From assembly GCA_963514095.1 (NCBI GenBank), contig OY741273.1, positions 3,062,501-3,126,500 of the forward strand: 64,000 nt of DNA, written 5' to 3'. Made by a program: the position numbers and the translations under genes. This stretch comes from Eutrigla gurnardus (taxonomy: Eukaryota > Chordata > Actinopteri > Perciformes > Triglidae). Under the pieces are notes generated by a model. The model was not told the DNA's origin and did not search any database. It worked only from the letters and a program-made list of their open reading frames with translations. Positions 54,962 through 64,000 of the stretch are shown here, piece after piece (the first letter of the stretch is position 1; the number at the start of each line of letters is the position of its first letter).

Positions 54962-55612
54962 AGTGCAGCTAGCTGTTGCAGGGCTGCTGGAAGCTAGCTG
55001 TTGCAGGGCTGCTGGAGGCTTGCTGCTGCAGGGCTGGTTGAGGCTAGCTGCTGCAGGGCTAGTGGAGGCTAGCTGCTGCAGGGCTAGTGGAGGCTAGCTG
55101 CTGCAGGGCTGGTTGAGGCTAGCTGCTGCAGGGGTGGTTGAGGCTAGCTGCTACGGGGCTAGTGGAAGCTAGCTGCTGCAGGGCTGGTTGAGGCTAGCTG
55201 CTGTAGGGGTGGTTGAGGCTAGCTGCTACGGGGCTAGTGGAAGCTAGCTGCTGCAGGGCTGGTTGATGCTAGCTGCTGCGGGGCTAGTGGAGGCTAGCTG
55301 GAGGCTAGCTGCTGCAGGGCTGGTGGAGGCTGGCTGCTGCGGGGCTGCTGGAGGCTAGCTGCTGCAGGGCTGGTTGAGGCTAGCTGCTGCAGGGCTAGTG
55401 AAGGCTAGCTGCTGCAGGGCTGGTTGAGGCTAGCTGCTGCAGGGCTAGTGGAGGCTAGCTGCTGCAGGGCTGGTTGATGCTAGCTGCTGCAAAGCTAGTG
55501 GAGGCTAGCTGGAGGCTAGCTGCTGCAGGGCTGGTGGAGGCTTGCTGCTGCAGGGCTGGTGGAGGCTAGCTGCTGCAGAGCTGGTCGGGACTAGCTGCTG
55601 CAGGGCTGGTTT
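54962..55612. repeat. 25-bp minisatellite in LINE-A leader
   Basis: About 26 copies of a 25-bp unit, GAGGCTAGCTGCTGCAGGGC plus TGGTT or TAGTG. Two unit types alternate in blocks, and shortened units (GGAGGCTAGCT) occur twice. It lies between the 5' start of LINE-A and its ORF, so it is part of the leader. Confidence 0.92.
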
Positions 55613-56587
55613 TCGGATGTGTCTAGGCCTCAAACAATCCAGATTTCCAGTTCAGCAACAATCCAGTAACATCCAAATAAAACATTTCATCAAGAGATCT
55701 CAGACTGAAGAGAAGATGTTGTTCATAAAAAGTACCACTCAGTCAGGTCCAAATGTCTTAAAAATCACACATAAAAACAGAAAATCAGGCACTGACACAC
55801 AATGAGTGGACTGACTTGGCTGCCATCTTGGATTAATCAAGACTCTATTCTTTAAGAGGTTAACATGATAAATCTGCTCAGGTTTTCTCTTATCTGTTTC
55901 CCTCACCTTGTAGCTATCTCCAACGCGTTCAATGACCTCATATGGTCCTTGCCAGGTTGCCAGAAACTTGCACTCAATGGTTGGTGCCAAGACCAGCACT
56001 CCGTCCCCTGGCTTGAACTCCCTGGGTTGAGCAGATCTGTTGTAGGAGGCTTGCTGTTGCCGTTGGGCAGTTTCCATGTGTTCGCACATCATGGGATAGA
56101 TGGCCCTCATTCTCTCTCTCAACGCCCCGACATGCTCAATCAAGGTACACTGTCGGCACAGCTGCTCCTCCCAGGCCTCCTTGGCGATATCCAGCAGTCC
56201 ACTGGGTCTGTAGGAGAGTAAGAGCTCAAAGGGTGAAAAGCCAGTAGAAGACTGTGGTACCTCTGCAGCTGATCCCAGTTGCGCCCATCTTCCCCGATCG
56301 CCTTCCGCAGCATGGATTTTAGAGTTTTGTTAAAACGTTCTACCAATCCGTCTGTCTGGGGATGGTTTACTGATGTTCTCAGCTGTTTGATCTTCAACAG
56401 GGCACAGAGTGGACTCCCTTGGTCTGTCAATATATAATCAATATATCCCCAAACTAGGTGAGAGAAGGAATAGCTCCTTGGCGATTTGTTTGGATGAAGC
56501 CTTCCTCAGAGAGATGGCCTCCGGATATCGGGTCGTATAGTCAAGGAGGACCAGAATGTACTGATGTCCCCTGGAACTTTTTGGTAA

Positions 56588-58870
56588 TAGTGGGGCAGAT
56601 TATGACAATATTCCATAAGAATCTTTCACTTGGTGATACAAGCACCAAATTTGGCACAAATGATGTTCAGGATGTACTTTTTAAGAAATGTACATTATCC
56701 AGCTGAAAATCCAAGATGGCCACCAGTTTTCAAGATGGCCGCCTCGTCAAATGCAAAAAAGGTTTTCAAAGTAGAACTTGAATGAACAGAAATGTGTTAA
56801 TGATCCAAACATCAAAATGAATGTATTCTGACAGGAAAAACTCAATGGTGTCATTTGAATTCCAATATGGCTGCCCTTTTTCAAAATGGCGGCTATTACG
56901 TGACTCAAAATTAGCATTTTCGGAAGCTGTCTGATCACAGATCACAGACTTTTTCAATGGTCTGGGTGATGAGGCTTCCTTCTATAGGCCCATTAAAAAG
57001 AACAAAGCTGACTTCTTTCGCCAAGAGGCAGCTGCAGCTTCCAGTGACATGAAGAAGCAGGTAATCAAAGACGACTGTCGTCTGTTCTCGCAGCTCTTTA
57101 TATCCTGCCAATCACGAGAGTGTGACCTGCTTGAGTTCTTTAAGCATGAGAATCCCTTTCCCTGCAGCACTGAGCGACACAGGGAAACTCCACTCTGGTC
57201 AGAAGTCTCAGCTTGCAAACATTCTGGAAGCTACCATTTCTCCTCCTGACACACAACCAGAATGCGATGCTATTATCGTTGATGGTTCCTCTCTTGTGTA
57301 TTCATTGTCTCCAAAGACATCAAAGACCTTTGAGGAATATTCTGTCCAAGATGTAGTTCCAAAGATCCAGACATACTCATCAAAGTATGAGCGAACAGAC
57401 ATCGTTTTTGATGCCTACTGGACTTCAAGCCTGAAGGCTGAAACAAGGTCAAAGAGAGGTAAGGGAGATCGACGTAGAGTGACAGCAAAAAACAAACTAC
57501 CACCCAACTGGAAAAGCTTCCTGCGAGACAGCGACAACAAAATTGAGCTCTTCGGCTTCCTAGCTGACAAGATAGTGACCCTGTGTCCCGACAATGTCGT
57601 AGTTGTGACCAAAGGAGAGCAGGCTCTTTCAAACAAACCCATCAGACTTGAAGGCTTAAGTCCTTGCAACCACGAAGAAGCTGACACCAAAATCTTCAGA
57701 CATGCTCTTCACGCAGCCAATCAACAGATGAAGTCTGTGTTGATTAAGGCATGCAACACCGATATTCTTGCCAATTCATGATATGGTGGTGAATCTTGGC
57801 CCAGAGAAATCCAGTGGCATGTCGTTCTTTCACGCCTTCACTGGCTGTGATGTTGTGTCAGCTTTTCGTGGTAAAGGCAAGAAAACTACATGGCAAGCAT
57901 GGGAGGTATGCCCTGAAGTGAGCCCTGTCTTCAAAAAGCTCAGTCAATACCCACCTATCATAGACGATGCAGACCTCAACATCCTTGAGAAGTTTGTCAT
58001 CACCATGTATGACAAGCACAGTACTACAGGCAAGGTTGATGAGGCAAGGCTGGACTTGTTTGCTCGGAAGCAAAGGTCTTATGATGCCATTCCACCGACA
58101 AGCGCATCCCTCGTTCAGCATGTGAAACGGTCTGCCTTCCAAGCTGCCTGCATATGGGGCCAGGCAACAGTGTGCAAAATGCACATTGAAAGCCCTGCCA
58201 ACTGGGGCTGGCAAAAAGATGGTGAGGTCTGGCAAGTTCTCTGGACAACCCTTCCACCCATTGCTCAGACTTGTGAGCAGTTGACAAAATGTGGCTGCAA
58301 GACTGAATGCCGAGGACGATGCAAATGCTATCGCTTCAGCCTGAAGTGTACACAGTTGTGTGCCTGCAGATGTGAGGACTAAAAGAAGAACCAATCGAAG
58401 CTGTAACCAATCGAAGCTGCAACAGCAGTTTGTGGTCCACAAGCTGTACATCAACAGCAAGTCGTTTCCCGAATCAAACAACACACAAGTCAATCAGTTT
58501 TTTTTTCACATTGTTTGTAAAACACAGAATCAAAGTTAACATTACCCTATATATCGACAAAGTGCAATCCCCATTGTATCATCATAATATTCAGTAATTT
58601 TGATTTTCTAAATGCGGAATTGGATTTCTCACACTCAAAAACATATATTTCGATGTATAGACCATCAAAATAGGATTATTTAATCAAAATACAGTTCAAA
58701 CACCGTTTAAAACCGCTTCGAATGGCGGCCATCTTGAAAAATGGTGGCCATTTTGTATTTTCAAGTGGATAACGTACTTTTCTAAGAGAGTAGGTTCTGA
58801 AGCACTTGTATGCCAAATATGGTGCTTGTTTCACCAAGTGAAAGATTGTTTTCAGCAATCTGCCCCACTA
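56588..58870 (+). mobile_element. DNA element with ~150-bp TIRs, TSD TAA
   Basis: The left end TAGTGGGGCAGATT is matched inverted by AATCTGCCCCACTA on the right. Similarity of the arms (AATCTTTCACTTGGTGA, CAAGATGGCC and more) runs about 150 bases (56588-56742 and 58722-58870). TAA is outside both ends (56585-56587, 58871-58873). The Gypsy-2 integrase frame is continuous across the insertion. It encodes one broken gene (plus). The superfamily is uncertain. Confidence 0.88.
56950..58381 (+). pseudogene. PIN/XPG-like nuclease with CXC domain (TE protein)
   Basis: Three plus-strand parts. (1) About 56950-57170: SDMKKQVIKDDCRLFSQLFI, helical. (2) About 57170-57780: CDAIIVDGSSLVYSL, TDIVFDAYWTSSLKAETRSK, ELFGFLADKIVTL, VVVVTKGEQAL, CNHEEADTKIFRHAL, SVLIKACNTDIL. 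(3) 57768-58381: FFHAFTGCDVVSAFRGKGKK, KRSAFQAACIWGQA, and a C-terminal Cys array, CGCKTECRGRCKCYR...CTQLCACRC, like the Tesmin/TSO1 CXC DNA-binding domain. A frameshift near 57165 and a deletion with frameshift near 57770 break it. The spaced acidic residues resemble a PIN/XPG nuclease fold; this is inferred. I know related proteins only as uncharacterised repeats in fish and cnidarians. Academ-like is one guess. Confidence 0.6.
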
Positions 58871-59155
58871 TAAGGGGCCAACTATGTCCAGCCGAATCCT
58901 CTCAAAAGGAGTTTTATAATGGGTAAGGGGATGAGCGGGTTTCTGTACGTGGGCTTTGGCGCCACCTACTGACACTCAAGACAACCACGACAGTAGTTCT
59001 CTATCTCTTTGTGTTCTCCTGGCCAAAAGTAGCATTGCAAGATTCTCTCTTTAGTCTTCTCTACCCCTAGGTGGGCCCCTAACGGGTGCGTGTGGGCTAG
59101 GTCAAGTACTGTGGCCCGGTGGGGCTGTGGCACGAGGAGTTGTTCATGCACTTCA

Positions 59156-59340
59156 TCATTTTTTTTTCACTACTTGGTACACTAACCCCCGGCTTACTGC
59201 GAAATGGGGGTAAGTAGGGATTGTCCTATTCCCTAGCACTGCTCCCTCAAACACTTGCACATTTTCAAGGCATTTGTAAGAGTGGGGTCCTGTAACTGGG
59301 CAGTACCATACTTGAAAAAACTGCACCGTTTGTGTGGGGT
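59156..59340 (-). pseudogene. Gypsy-2 region upstream of integrase
   Basis: Minus-strand residues KCLENVQVFEGAVLGNRTIP and FAVSRGLVYQVVKK fit the connection between RNase H and integrase zinc finger. RT and RNase H, expected upstream, are absent. Confidence 0.45.
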
Positions 59341-59880
59341 GGATCAGGGAACATCTGATGTGGTATGCACATTTAAACACAGGATCCAGGTTTCTGTTCA
59401 ATCCTTTATTTGACAGATGATTTACGGATGATTTAGTCCAAACAGAGGATGTGTAAATATAAACATTACTGATCTTGCATAGCAAAAAGTCAAAATGGTA
59501 AATCAGATAACTTGAAACTTAATTAATGCATCCTTTATCTCTTTAAACAACAGGTAAATGGTAAACTCAGGAATCTATTAAATTAAATAAACAATGAAAG
59601 ATCAGTTATTTGAACAGTGATACAAGGTCATTATTCAGAGGAACATGTCCAATAACTCACATCCATGTGCTTCCTTTGTTCTTGCTGGGGTTTGGTATGG
59701 AGACAACAAGGAAGCCACTTGGGTGAAGGGCCAACCTATATAGCCTTGGGGGGCATGGCCAACTCATTGAGTGACAGGTGATGCAGGTGGCTTGACTTGG
59801 TATAGGTGACTGACTTGTGATTTAACAATACTGGCCTGTAAGAGGGGGATGTTCTTCTCTGTCTCGGACGTCTTCATTGC
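59340..59880 (-). repeat. LTR-like insertion replacing RT
   Basis: A non-coding block with a TATA-like GGCTATATAGGTTGG on the minus strand (about 59735). It lies where the Gypsy RT should be. Ends and duplication are not resolved. Confidence 0.3.
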
Positions 59881-60019
59881 TGGTGCCTGGAACAGCAGTC
59901 TCAGTGTAAGCTTGGGAGCCCACTATCCCTGCCAGAGTACAGGCTGGAGTGAGTGGTTTTGAGGGTTGCACTTGAGTATTCCAGGAATTAATCTAACCTC
60001 TCCGTTCGGTTCTGAGGTA

Positions 60020-61216
60020 CTCGGGTTAGCCTCTCCTGTGTCTCTCTCCACAGCAGGTGAAAGGCTGGGCAGTCCCGTCCAATTAGGACAGGAACGGGTA
60101 GGGCATCAACCACACCAACCATCGTGTGTATGGTTCCCCAGGTGGTGGTCATGGTGAGTTCAGTGGTTGGGTAGTCTCTGGTGTCTCTCTGGACACACGA
60201 AACAGGGAGGTTTTCCCTGGGGTCAGAAATGACGGATCCACCAGGTCCTTATGCACCAAGATCCGGCTCCCTGAATCTAATAAGGCTTCGATCATGCTGG
60301 TTCACGGTCACCGGACATATGGGGGGTCGTTCCGGGGAGCCATCTGTGACTCCCACGAGCGAGGCAAAAAGGTGGGCCGGTTGTGAGCTAGAAGACTCAG
60401 TCGTGGGCATAGACTCATCCTCCGGTTTCCCACACTGCCAGGAGATGTGTCCCATCTCCCCACACCGGTAACGCTGTCAGGTTCTGGCTTCTGGCTCCTC
60501 CTGGAGCATGGCCAGCTGGAGTGGCTGAGCTGGAGACCTTGGGGGTCCTTGGACGGGCTCATCCCGTCCGCGGCGGGGATTTGCTGCTGGGCTCCTTCCT
60601 GGAAGCACGAAGCAACTCCACTGCGGCCTGGTAACGTTCTACCACTTCCACAGTTAGAGTGGCTTTGGTCAAGGATTGTTACTGAGGATCCTTTTAGCCT
60701 CATAAGGCAAGGCCTCACCACCGCAGCTGCAGTATTCTTCTCCGGTTCCAGCCACTTCTGCGCAATATGGACCCGTTCGTGCATCTGAGCAAGAGTAGGC
60801 TGGTTTGGTTGGAAGGTCCAGCTGTGGAAGCTTGGCGAAACTTGGTGAGTCCATTTCTGCTGAGGGTCTCAGCCTTCAGAGCATCATAGTCATTTACCGT
60901 GTCTGGAGCCAGGTCCCTGACAGCATTCAGGGCTTCCCCGTTAGGAAGGGGACTAGTAGTCCAAACCACTGTAACTTGGGCCAGGCTTCCCTCGTGGGCG
61001 TGGATTCAAAGGCGTGCAGGTACGCCTCAATGTCATCTGTGGCCCCCATCTTGGGTATAAAGTCACCCGCCTTTATTGTGCGAACATTCTGGGCGGCATT
61101 TTGTTGCTGCAGCTGCAATTCCTCTGTCTTCAGAAGGTTGTCTCTCTTTAGAGAGCCAGGTTCGCTTGCATCTGGGCCTGCTGGCCTGCAACAAGGGCCT
61201 TCAAAATGTCCTCCAT
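60020..61216 (-). pseudogene. Gypsy-2 gag and protease
   Basis: It starts MEDILKALVAGQQAQMQANL (ATG 61216), meets a stop after about 23 codons, then reads NVRTIKAGDFIPKMGATDD and IEAYLHAFESTPTREAWPK (a capsid/SCAN-like region), RDLAPDTVNDYDALKAETLS, a CCHC knuckle (RCGEMGHISWQC, about 60460) and the protease active site LLDSGS (60266-60280). Gag forms the particle; protease cuts the polyprotein. Several frameshifts and stops. Confidence 0.75.
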
Positions 61217-61306
61217 TTTGGGTTGTGGGGCTCCTATGGTCAATTTGGAAAATTGGGTGCTCAGATTTTCAGTGTCCTCCTCTGGCATGCACTATTAACC
61301 ATTGAG

Positions 61307-61324
61307 TGCCCGAATTCTCCACCA
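61307..61324 (-). promoter_or_regulatory. Putative Gypsy-2 primer-binding site
   Basis: TGGTGGAGAATTCGGGCA on the minus strand lies between the LTR end and the gag start, where a primer-binding site is expected. The matching tRNA was not identified. Confidence 0.45.
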
Positions 61325-61326
61325 AA

Positions 61327-61745
61327 TGTGATGTTTTCTAATTCAAACTGTAACTAAGGTTGCGGCTGCTCTTTAGTGGTCAAAAGTTAAATAATGTCTA
61401 TTCAGCCCTTCAACTGTGAAATCCAAACTCAGGTACGTATTCCCTCCATAAACAGTCTTCAGGTAGGTGTTCCAGGTCCTGGTAAGTACTCCGACCGATA
61501 ACTTCCCCACAGGACACCCTCGTGATCTGGTTGGTCCTCTCCAGAGCATTCAACATGGAGCCTGTCTCCACCAACACACACTCGCTCTAACTGCATCTCC
61601 AACCCTCAAAAGCCCTGCAGTCAATTAGTCCCTGATCAGCCTCAGGTGTGTTGATATGGAGTTCCAAACTCCACCACCAGGTGGAGCCATAGCAGTCACA
61701 GATTGGAGCCATCTCTGGTGAATAGAGCTCAACAACACAGACACA
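61327..61745 (-). repeat. Gypsy-2 5' LTR
   Basis: Non-coding sequence before the primer site; 61565-61725 matches 47740-47885. On the minus strand it runs from about TGTTGTTGAGCTC to AAAACATCACA (TG...CA). Bounded by a CA microsatellite. Confidence 0.55.
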
Positions 61746-61749
61746 CAGC

Positions 61750-61751
<2 letters not shown>

Positions 61752-61815
<64 letters not shown>
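61752..61815. repeat. (CA)n microsatellite
   Basis: About 32 CA units. Confidence 0.95.
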
Positions 61816-61818
<3 letters not shown>

Positions 61819-61839
61819 GTTTGTATTTAATTGTCTATA

Positions 61840-61985
61840 TTATTCTGTTATCTATTATTATTAATATTATAATTATAATTATTATTTTATTTTTGTGTCA
61901 GTTGAATTTATTGTATGTAATTGTGCTTTGGCAACACATTTCAAATGTCATGCCAATAAAGCCTTGTGAATTCAACCTGTTTTTA
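61840..61985 (+). repeat. LINE 3' end
   Basis: GTGCTTTGGCAACACATTTC and TCATGCCAATAAAGC are the typical 3' end of a fish LINE, with AATAAA. Only the tail is present. Confidence 0.55.
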
Positions 61986-61988
61986 TCT

Positions 61989-63015
61989 CTTTTATCTCTT
62001 TATTTCTTTTTTTTGTTTTGAGACACATTTACATAAAAGACATACAAGTACACAAAGGTACTAAGGAGAAACAGAAAGAAAAAAAAAAGATGTGGGAAGA
62101 GCAAGTTGAGGAACCAGGCCCGCAACAACTCACGCACGCCCATCTACACCCACCCCGATCGAGAGGGGTCCAGGCTGCTGCGTGTTCAGCCCCGTTACCC
62201 AGACCCCTCTCCACAGAGCGGGCCCGGACGGACCCGCGTAAGAAACCTGCACCCTCAAATCGCCCCCCACAAAGAAAAGACAAACATAAAAAGGCATACA
62301 TATCTTGAATGTATAAAAATCAGCCATTTCCATATTTAAACTATTAACTCCATGACAGCCAAAACAGAAAAATAGGAAAATATATGGTAACAATAGAAAC
62401 TTAAATAAAAATTAAAAAAAAGAAAAAATATTGATCTTTATCCCAATCTTTTATAATTGCTAATTTTTGCCAACCATCTGATTGTGGCTTTCTTATATTT
62501 TTTATCATAAACTTGGTCAATAAATAATGATGTTTTAGGAACATGATGAACGGTACCAATTTAATATATTTTTCTTTTTTGAAAATAAAACATTTCCTCA
62601 GAAGCACAATGGTGTTTAACAACATATTTTGTTCTTGCAAACCCCAAATTATATTGATTGGTGATAATATTAAGGCAAGTCCTTGCTCAGACAGCCAAAC
62701 TGTCACCTTGCGCCAAAATAGAGCCACATCTGGACAGTACCAAAACAGATGTAAGATCTTCTCCGCAAAATCTACACATATTGTCCTCAGTTATTCTCCA
62801 AATTTTTAACATTTTCTTTGTTGGTAGAATCTTGTAGAAGATTTTGATTTGAAAAGCCCATAAGAGGGTTGAATAGGATGATTTGTACAAATTCTTAAAG
62901 ATATTCAACCAAGGAAGCGGCATATCAAATATATTTTTCCAGAAATCTTGAAAATAATATGGAGAAATTGCTGTATTTTTAGAAGACAAAAATAAATTGT
63001 ACATGTCAAGATTAA
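61989..63015 (-). mobile_element. L1/Tx1-like LINE, 5'-truncated, 16-bp TSD
   Basis: CAACCTGTTTTTATCT is duplicated at 61973-61988 and 63016-63031. The insert holds the end of ORF2 and a GC-rich 3' UTR (about 62100-62280) ending in an A-rich tail on the minus strand. Confidence 0.88.
62401..63010 (-). pseudogene. L1/Tx1-like ORF2 C-terminus
   Basis: Minus-strand: YNLFLSSKNTAISPYYFQDF, WAFQIKIFYKILPTKKML, the finger CRFCGEDLTSVL, then after a frameshift (about 62725) VALFWRKVTVWLSEQGL and MLLNTIVLLRKCFIFKKEKY to the end near 62401. This is the region after RT in L1-type ORF2, with a Cys-rich motif. The RT itself was not included in the insertion. Confidence 0.75.
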
Positions 63016-63031
63016 CAACCTGTTTTTATCT

Positions 63032-64000
63032 TTGTTTTTTCTTTGAATTACAAAATTACAAATACTTTTATTTCTTCTATTTTATTTTTCTTCTTGCCAA
63101 CTGTGATTTTCCTTTTGGTTTACTGTGAAGCAGAATGAGTGGCTGATATCTGCTCACCATATTCATATCGCTCATACAGAGGTGTAATCAACACTTTATG
63201 GTTCCCGGGGGGGGCACTGGAAGGTGAATCAGTTAAGCGACAGCCCCTGTTCTTTATGTTGCTTCTCAAAGGTTGTAGACATATCAGGTCGATATAGCAC
63301 AATCTAAATTGTCAATATAAATGTCGATAATGTAGATTTTTCCTAAATTCTTAATGCACCAACACACCCACAAGACAAAATTGGCAAAACAGTTAGTTTA
63401 ATGCTCAAAATCTCAAGTTGTAAACTAAACTCCAACATTCAGAACAAGACATACTCTTCTTCCTCTCACTTGTCCTGGTACTCATCTTCCTCTCACTCGT
63501 GCAGGCATTTTCTTGCTTTCTTTGTGTTGCTCTATATTGTTCCTTTTCCACACACATCAGCCCAAAGAGGTCCTCTTTTACTGGATACCATATGGTCATG
63601 CGATTGAAATAACCTCAACACCTAATTGTTTTTCCTAGATGGGATTGTCCATGATTGATCTATTTGCAAAACGATGCCTTTGTTAGTCCCCAATGGGTAT
63701 TACAGTTTTGCAGCCACTACATCCATAAAGGGTAAACGTGCATTAGTGTACAATGTTAAAAAATGAATAAATAAATAAATAAAAGTAGCAGTCATACATC
63801 ACCTTATACAGCTCTCTCTCTCCCCCTCTCTCTCTCTGTCTCTCTCTCCCTCATATAGCACACATAATAATAATACATTTATTTATAGTTCCCTTTTCAT
63901 CTGCAGATCTCAAAGGGCTACAGGTTAAAAGCAGTTTTGTTAAAAAATAAAAGGGAAAAGGTTTTCATCATTACACACACACACATTCACTCACTCAGAC
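63032..64000. other. No gene; simple repeats
   Basis: No coding region recognised. AAAT repeats lie at 63762-63785, CT repeats at 63811-63852, and a worn retroelement tail (TTTATTTATAGTTCCC...AAAGGGCTACAGG) at 63868-63930. Confidence 0.5.

Larger units (their letters stand above)
48407..55847 (-). mobile_element. LINE-A: CR1-like LINE with 2A motif, TSD AAGAA
   Basis: Inserted in Gypsy-2. The 5-bp TTCTT (AAGAA on minus) lies at 48402-48406 and 55848-55852, and the Gypsy frame is continuous across the two junctions. Order on minus: leader starting near an AAGATGGC box (55830), 25-bp minisatellite, ORF with 2A-like motif, endonuclease, RT, 3' end CCTGGTTAAATAAAG and a TA microsatellite tail (48407-48434). 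LINE-B is inserted in the endonuclease. Confidence 0.85.
55853..59155 (-). pseudogene. Gypsy-2 integrase region
   Basis: Minus order: zinc finger HPLGAHLGVEKTKERILQCY...CRGCLEC (59100-58985) with an in-frame stop directly after, a frameshift near 58920, then LDIVGPL; at this point the nuclease-CXC element interrupts (58870-56588). Then PKSSRGHQYILVLLDYTTRY, an in-frame stop near 56445, catalytic D in MTDQGSPL and E in DGLVERFNKTLKSM, a frameshift near 56230, and the C-terminal part with PGDGVLVLAP and IYHVNLLK (55900-55853), where LINE-A is inserted. It resumes at 48400. Inserts element cDNA in active copies; this copy is dead. Confidence 0.85.

Noticed and set aside
54962..55612. Telomere- or satellite-type centromere array
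   Set aside because: It is only 0.65 kb long and bounded inside one LINE; it is better explained as part of that element's leader.
57858..58493. 211-codon minus-strand frame
   Set aside because: Antisense to the nuclease-CXC gene, no recognisable motif.
61587..61814. Cys-Val repeat protein on the minus strand
   Set aside because: It is translation of the CA microsatellite.

Overview
This window looks like a piece of a teleost fish genome, and almost everything in it is transposable-element (TE) DNA. The evidence is the repeat census: L2/Maui-type and CR1-like LINEs with the usual fish 3' ends, hAT, PIF/Harbinger and Tc1 DNA transposons, Gypsy elements, a retroviral pol remnant, and many long CA, GA, GATA and TA microsatellites. 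Genes, where present, are split by GT-AG introns. No tRNA, rRNA, CRISPR array or bacterial-style operon was seen. No intact single-copy host gene is present; the one host-like sequence is a short SMC5-hinge-like exon near 7 kb.

Layout. 0-3 kb: LINE ORF1 start (minus) and a decayed L2 LINE (plus). 3-7.6 kb: possible exons, a PIF/Harbinger remnant (Myb-like protein plus antisense transposase), a LINE tail, and the SMC5-like exon with poly(A) signals. 7.8-13 kb: a second PIF/Harbinger with a MADF-BESS protein (plus) converging on a DDE transposase (minus). The MADF gene carries a 1.3-kb coding minisatellite, and the transposase intron holds a complete Tc1 element. 13-15 kb: decayed hAT. 15-19 kb: LTR-retroelement pieces with a tRNA-His-like primer site. 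19.5-24.4 kb: hAT pseudogene (minus) with a fold-back MITE, then LINE reverse transcriptase (minus). 24.4-31.1 kb: Gypsy-1 (minus) with two hAT insertions. 32-39 kb: retroviral remnant hosting a complete hAT (33.4-37.4 kb). 41.1-46.6 kb: another complete hAT, split by a 1.76-kb solo LTR. 47.7-61.7 kb: Gypsy-2 pieces (minus) that took up a 2A-bearing LINE (itself hit by a second LINE) and an unusual DNA element coding for a nuclease-like protein with a CXC domain. 61.9-63 kb: L1/Tx1-like LINE fragment with a 16-bp target duplication.

The best-supported results are insertion junctions that can be read directly: exact target-site duplications of 8 bp at five hAT insertions (ATCTATGG, AATATGGT, GATCTATA, CTGCATAT, GTTAGACA), TA (Tc1), AGAG (solo LTR), TAA (nuclease-CXC element), AAGAA (LINE-A) and 16 bp (L1-like). 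In several cases the interrupted host reading frame is continuous once the insert is ignored, which gives the relative age of the insertions.

The most interesting candidate for an under-described system is the 2.28-kb element at 56588-58870: about 150-bp terminal inverted repeats, a TAA duplication, and a broken gene with PIN/XPG-like nuclease motifs followed by a Tesmin-type CXC domain. All family names here come from my own reading of motifs; no database search was run.
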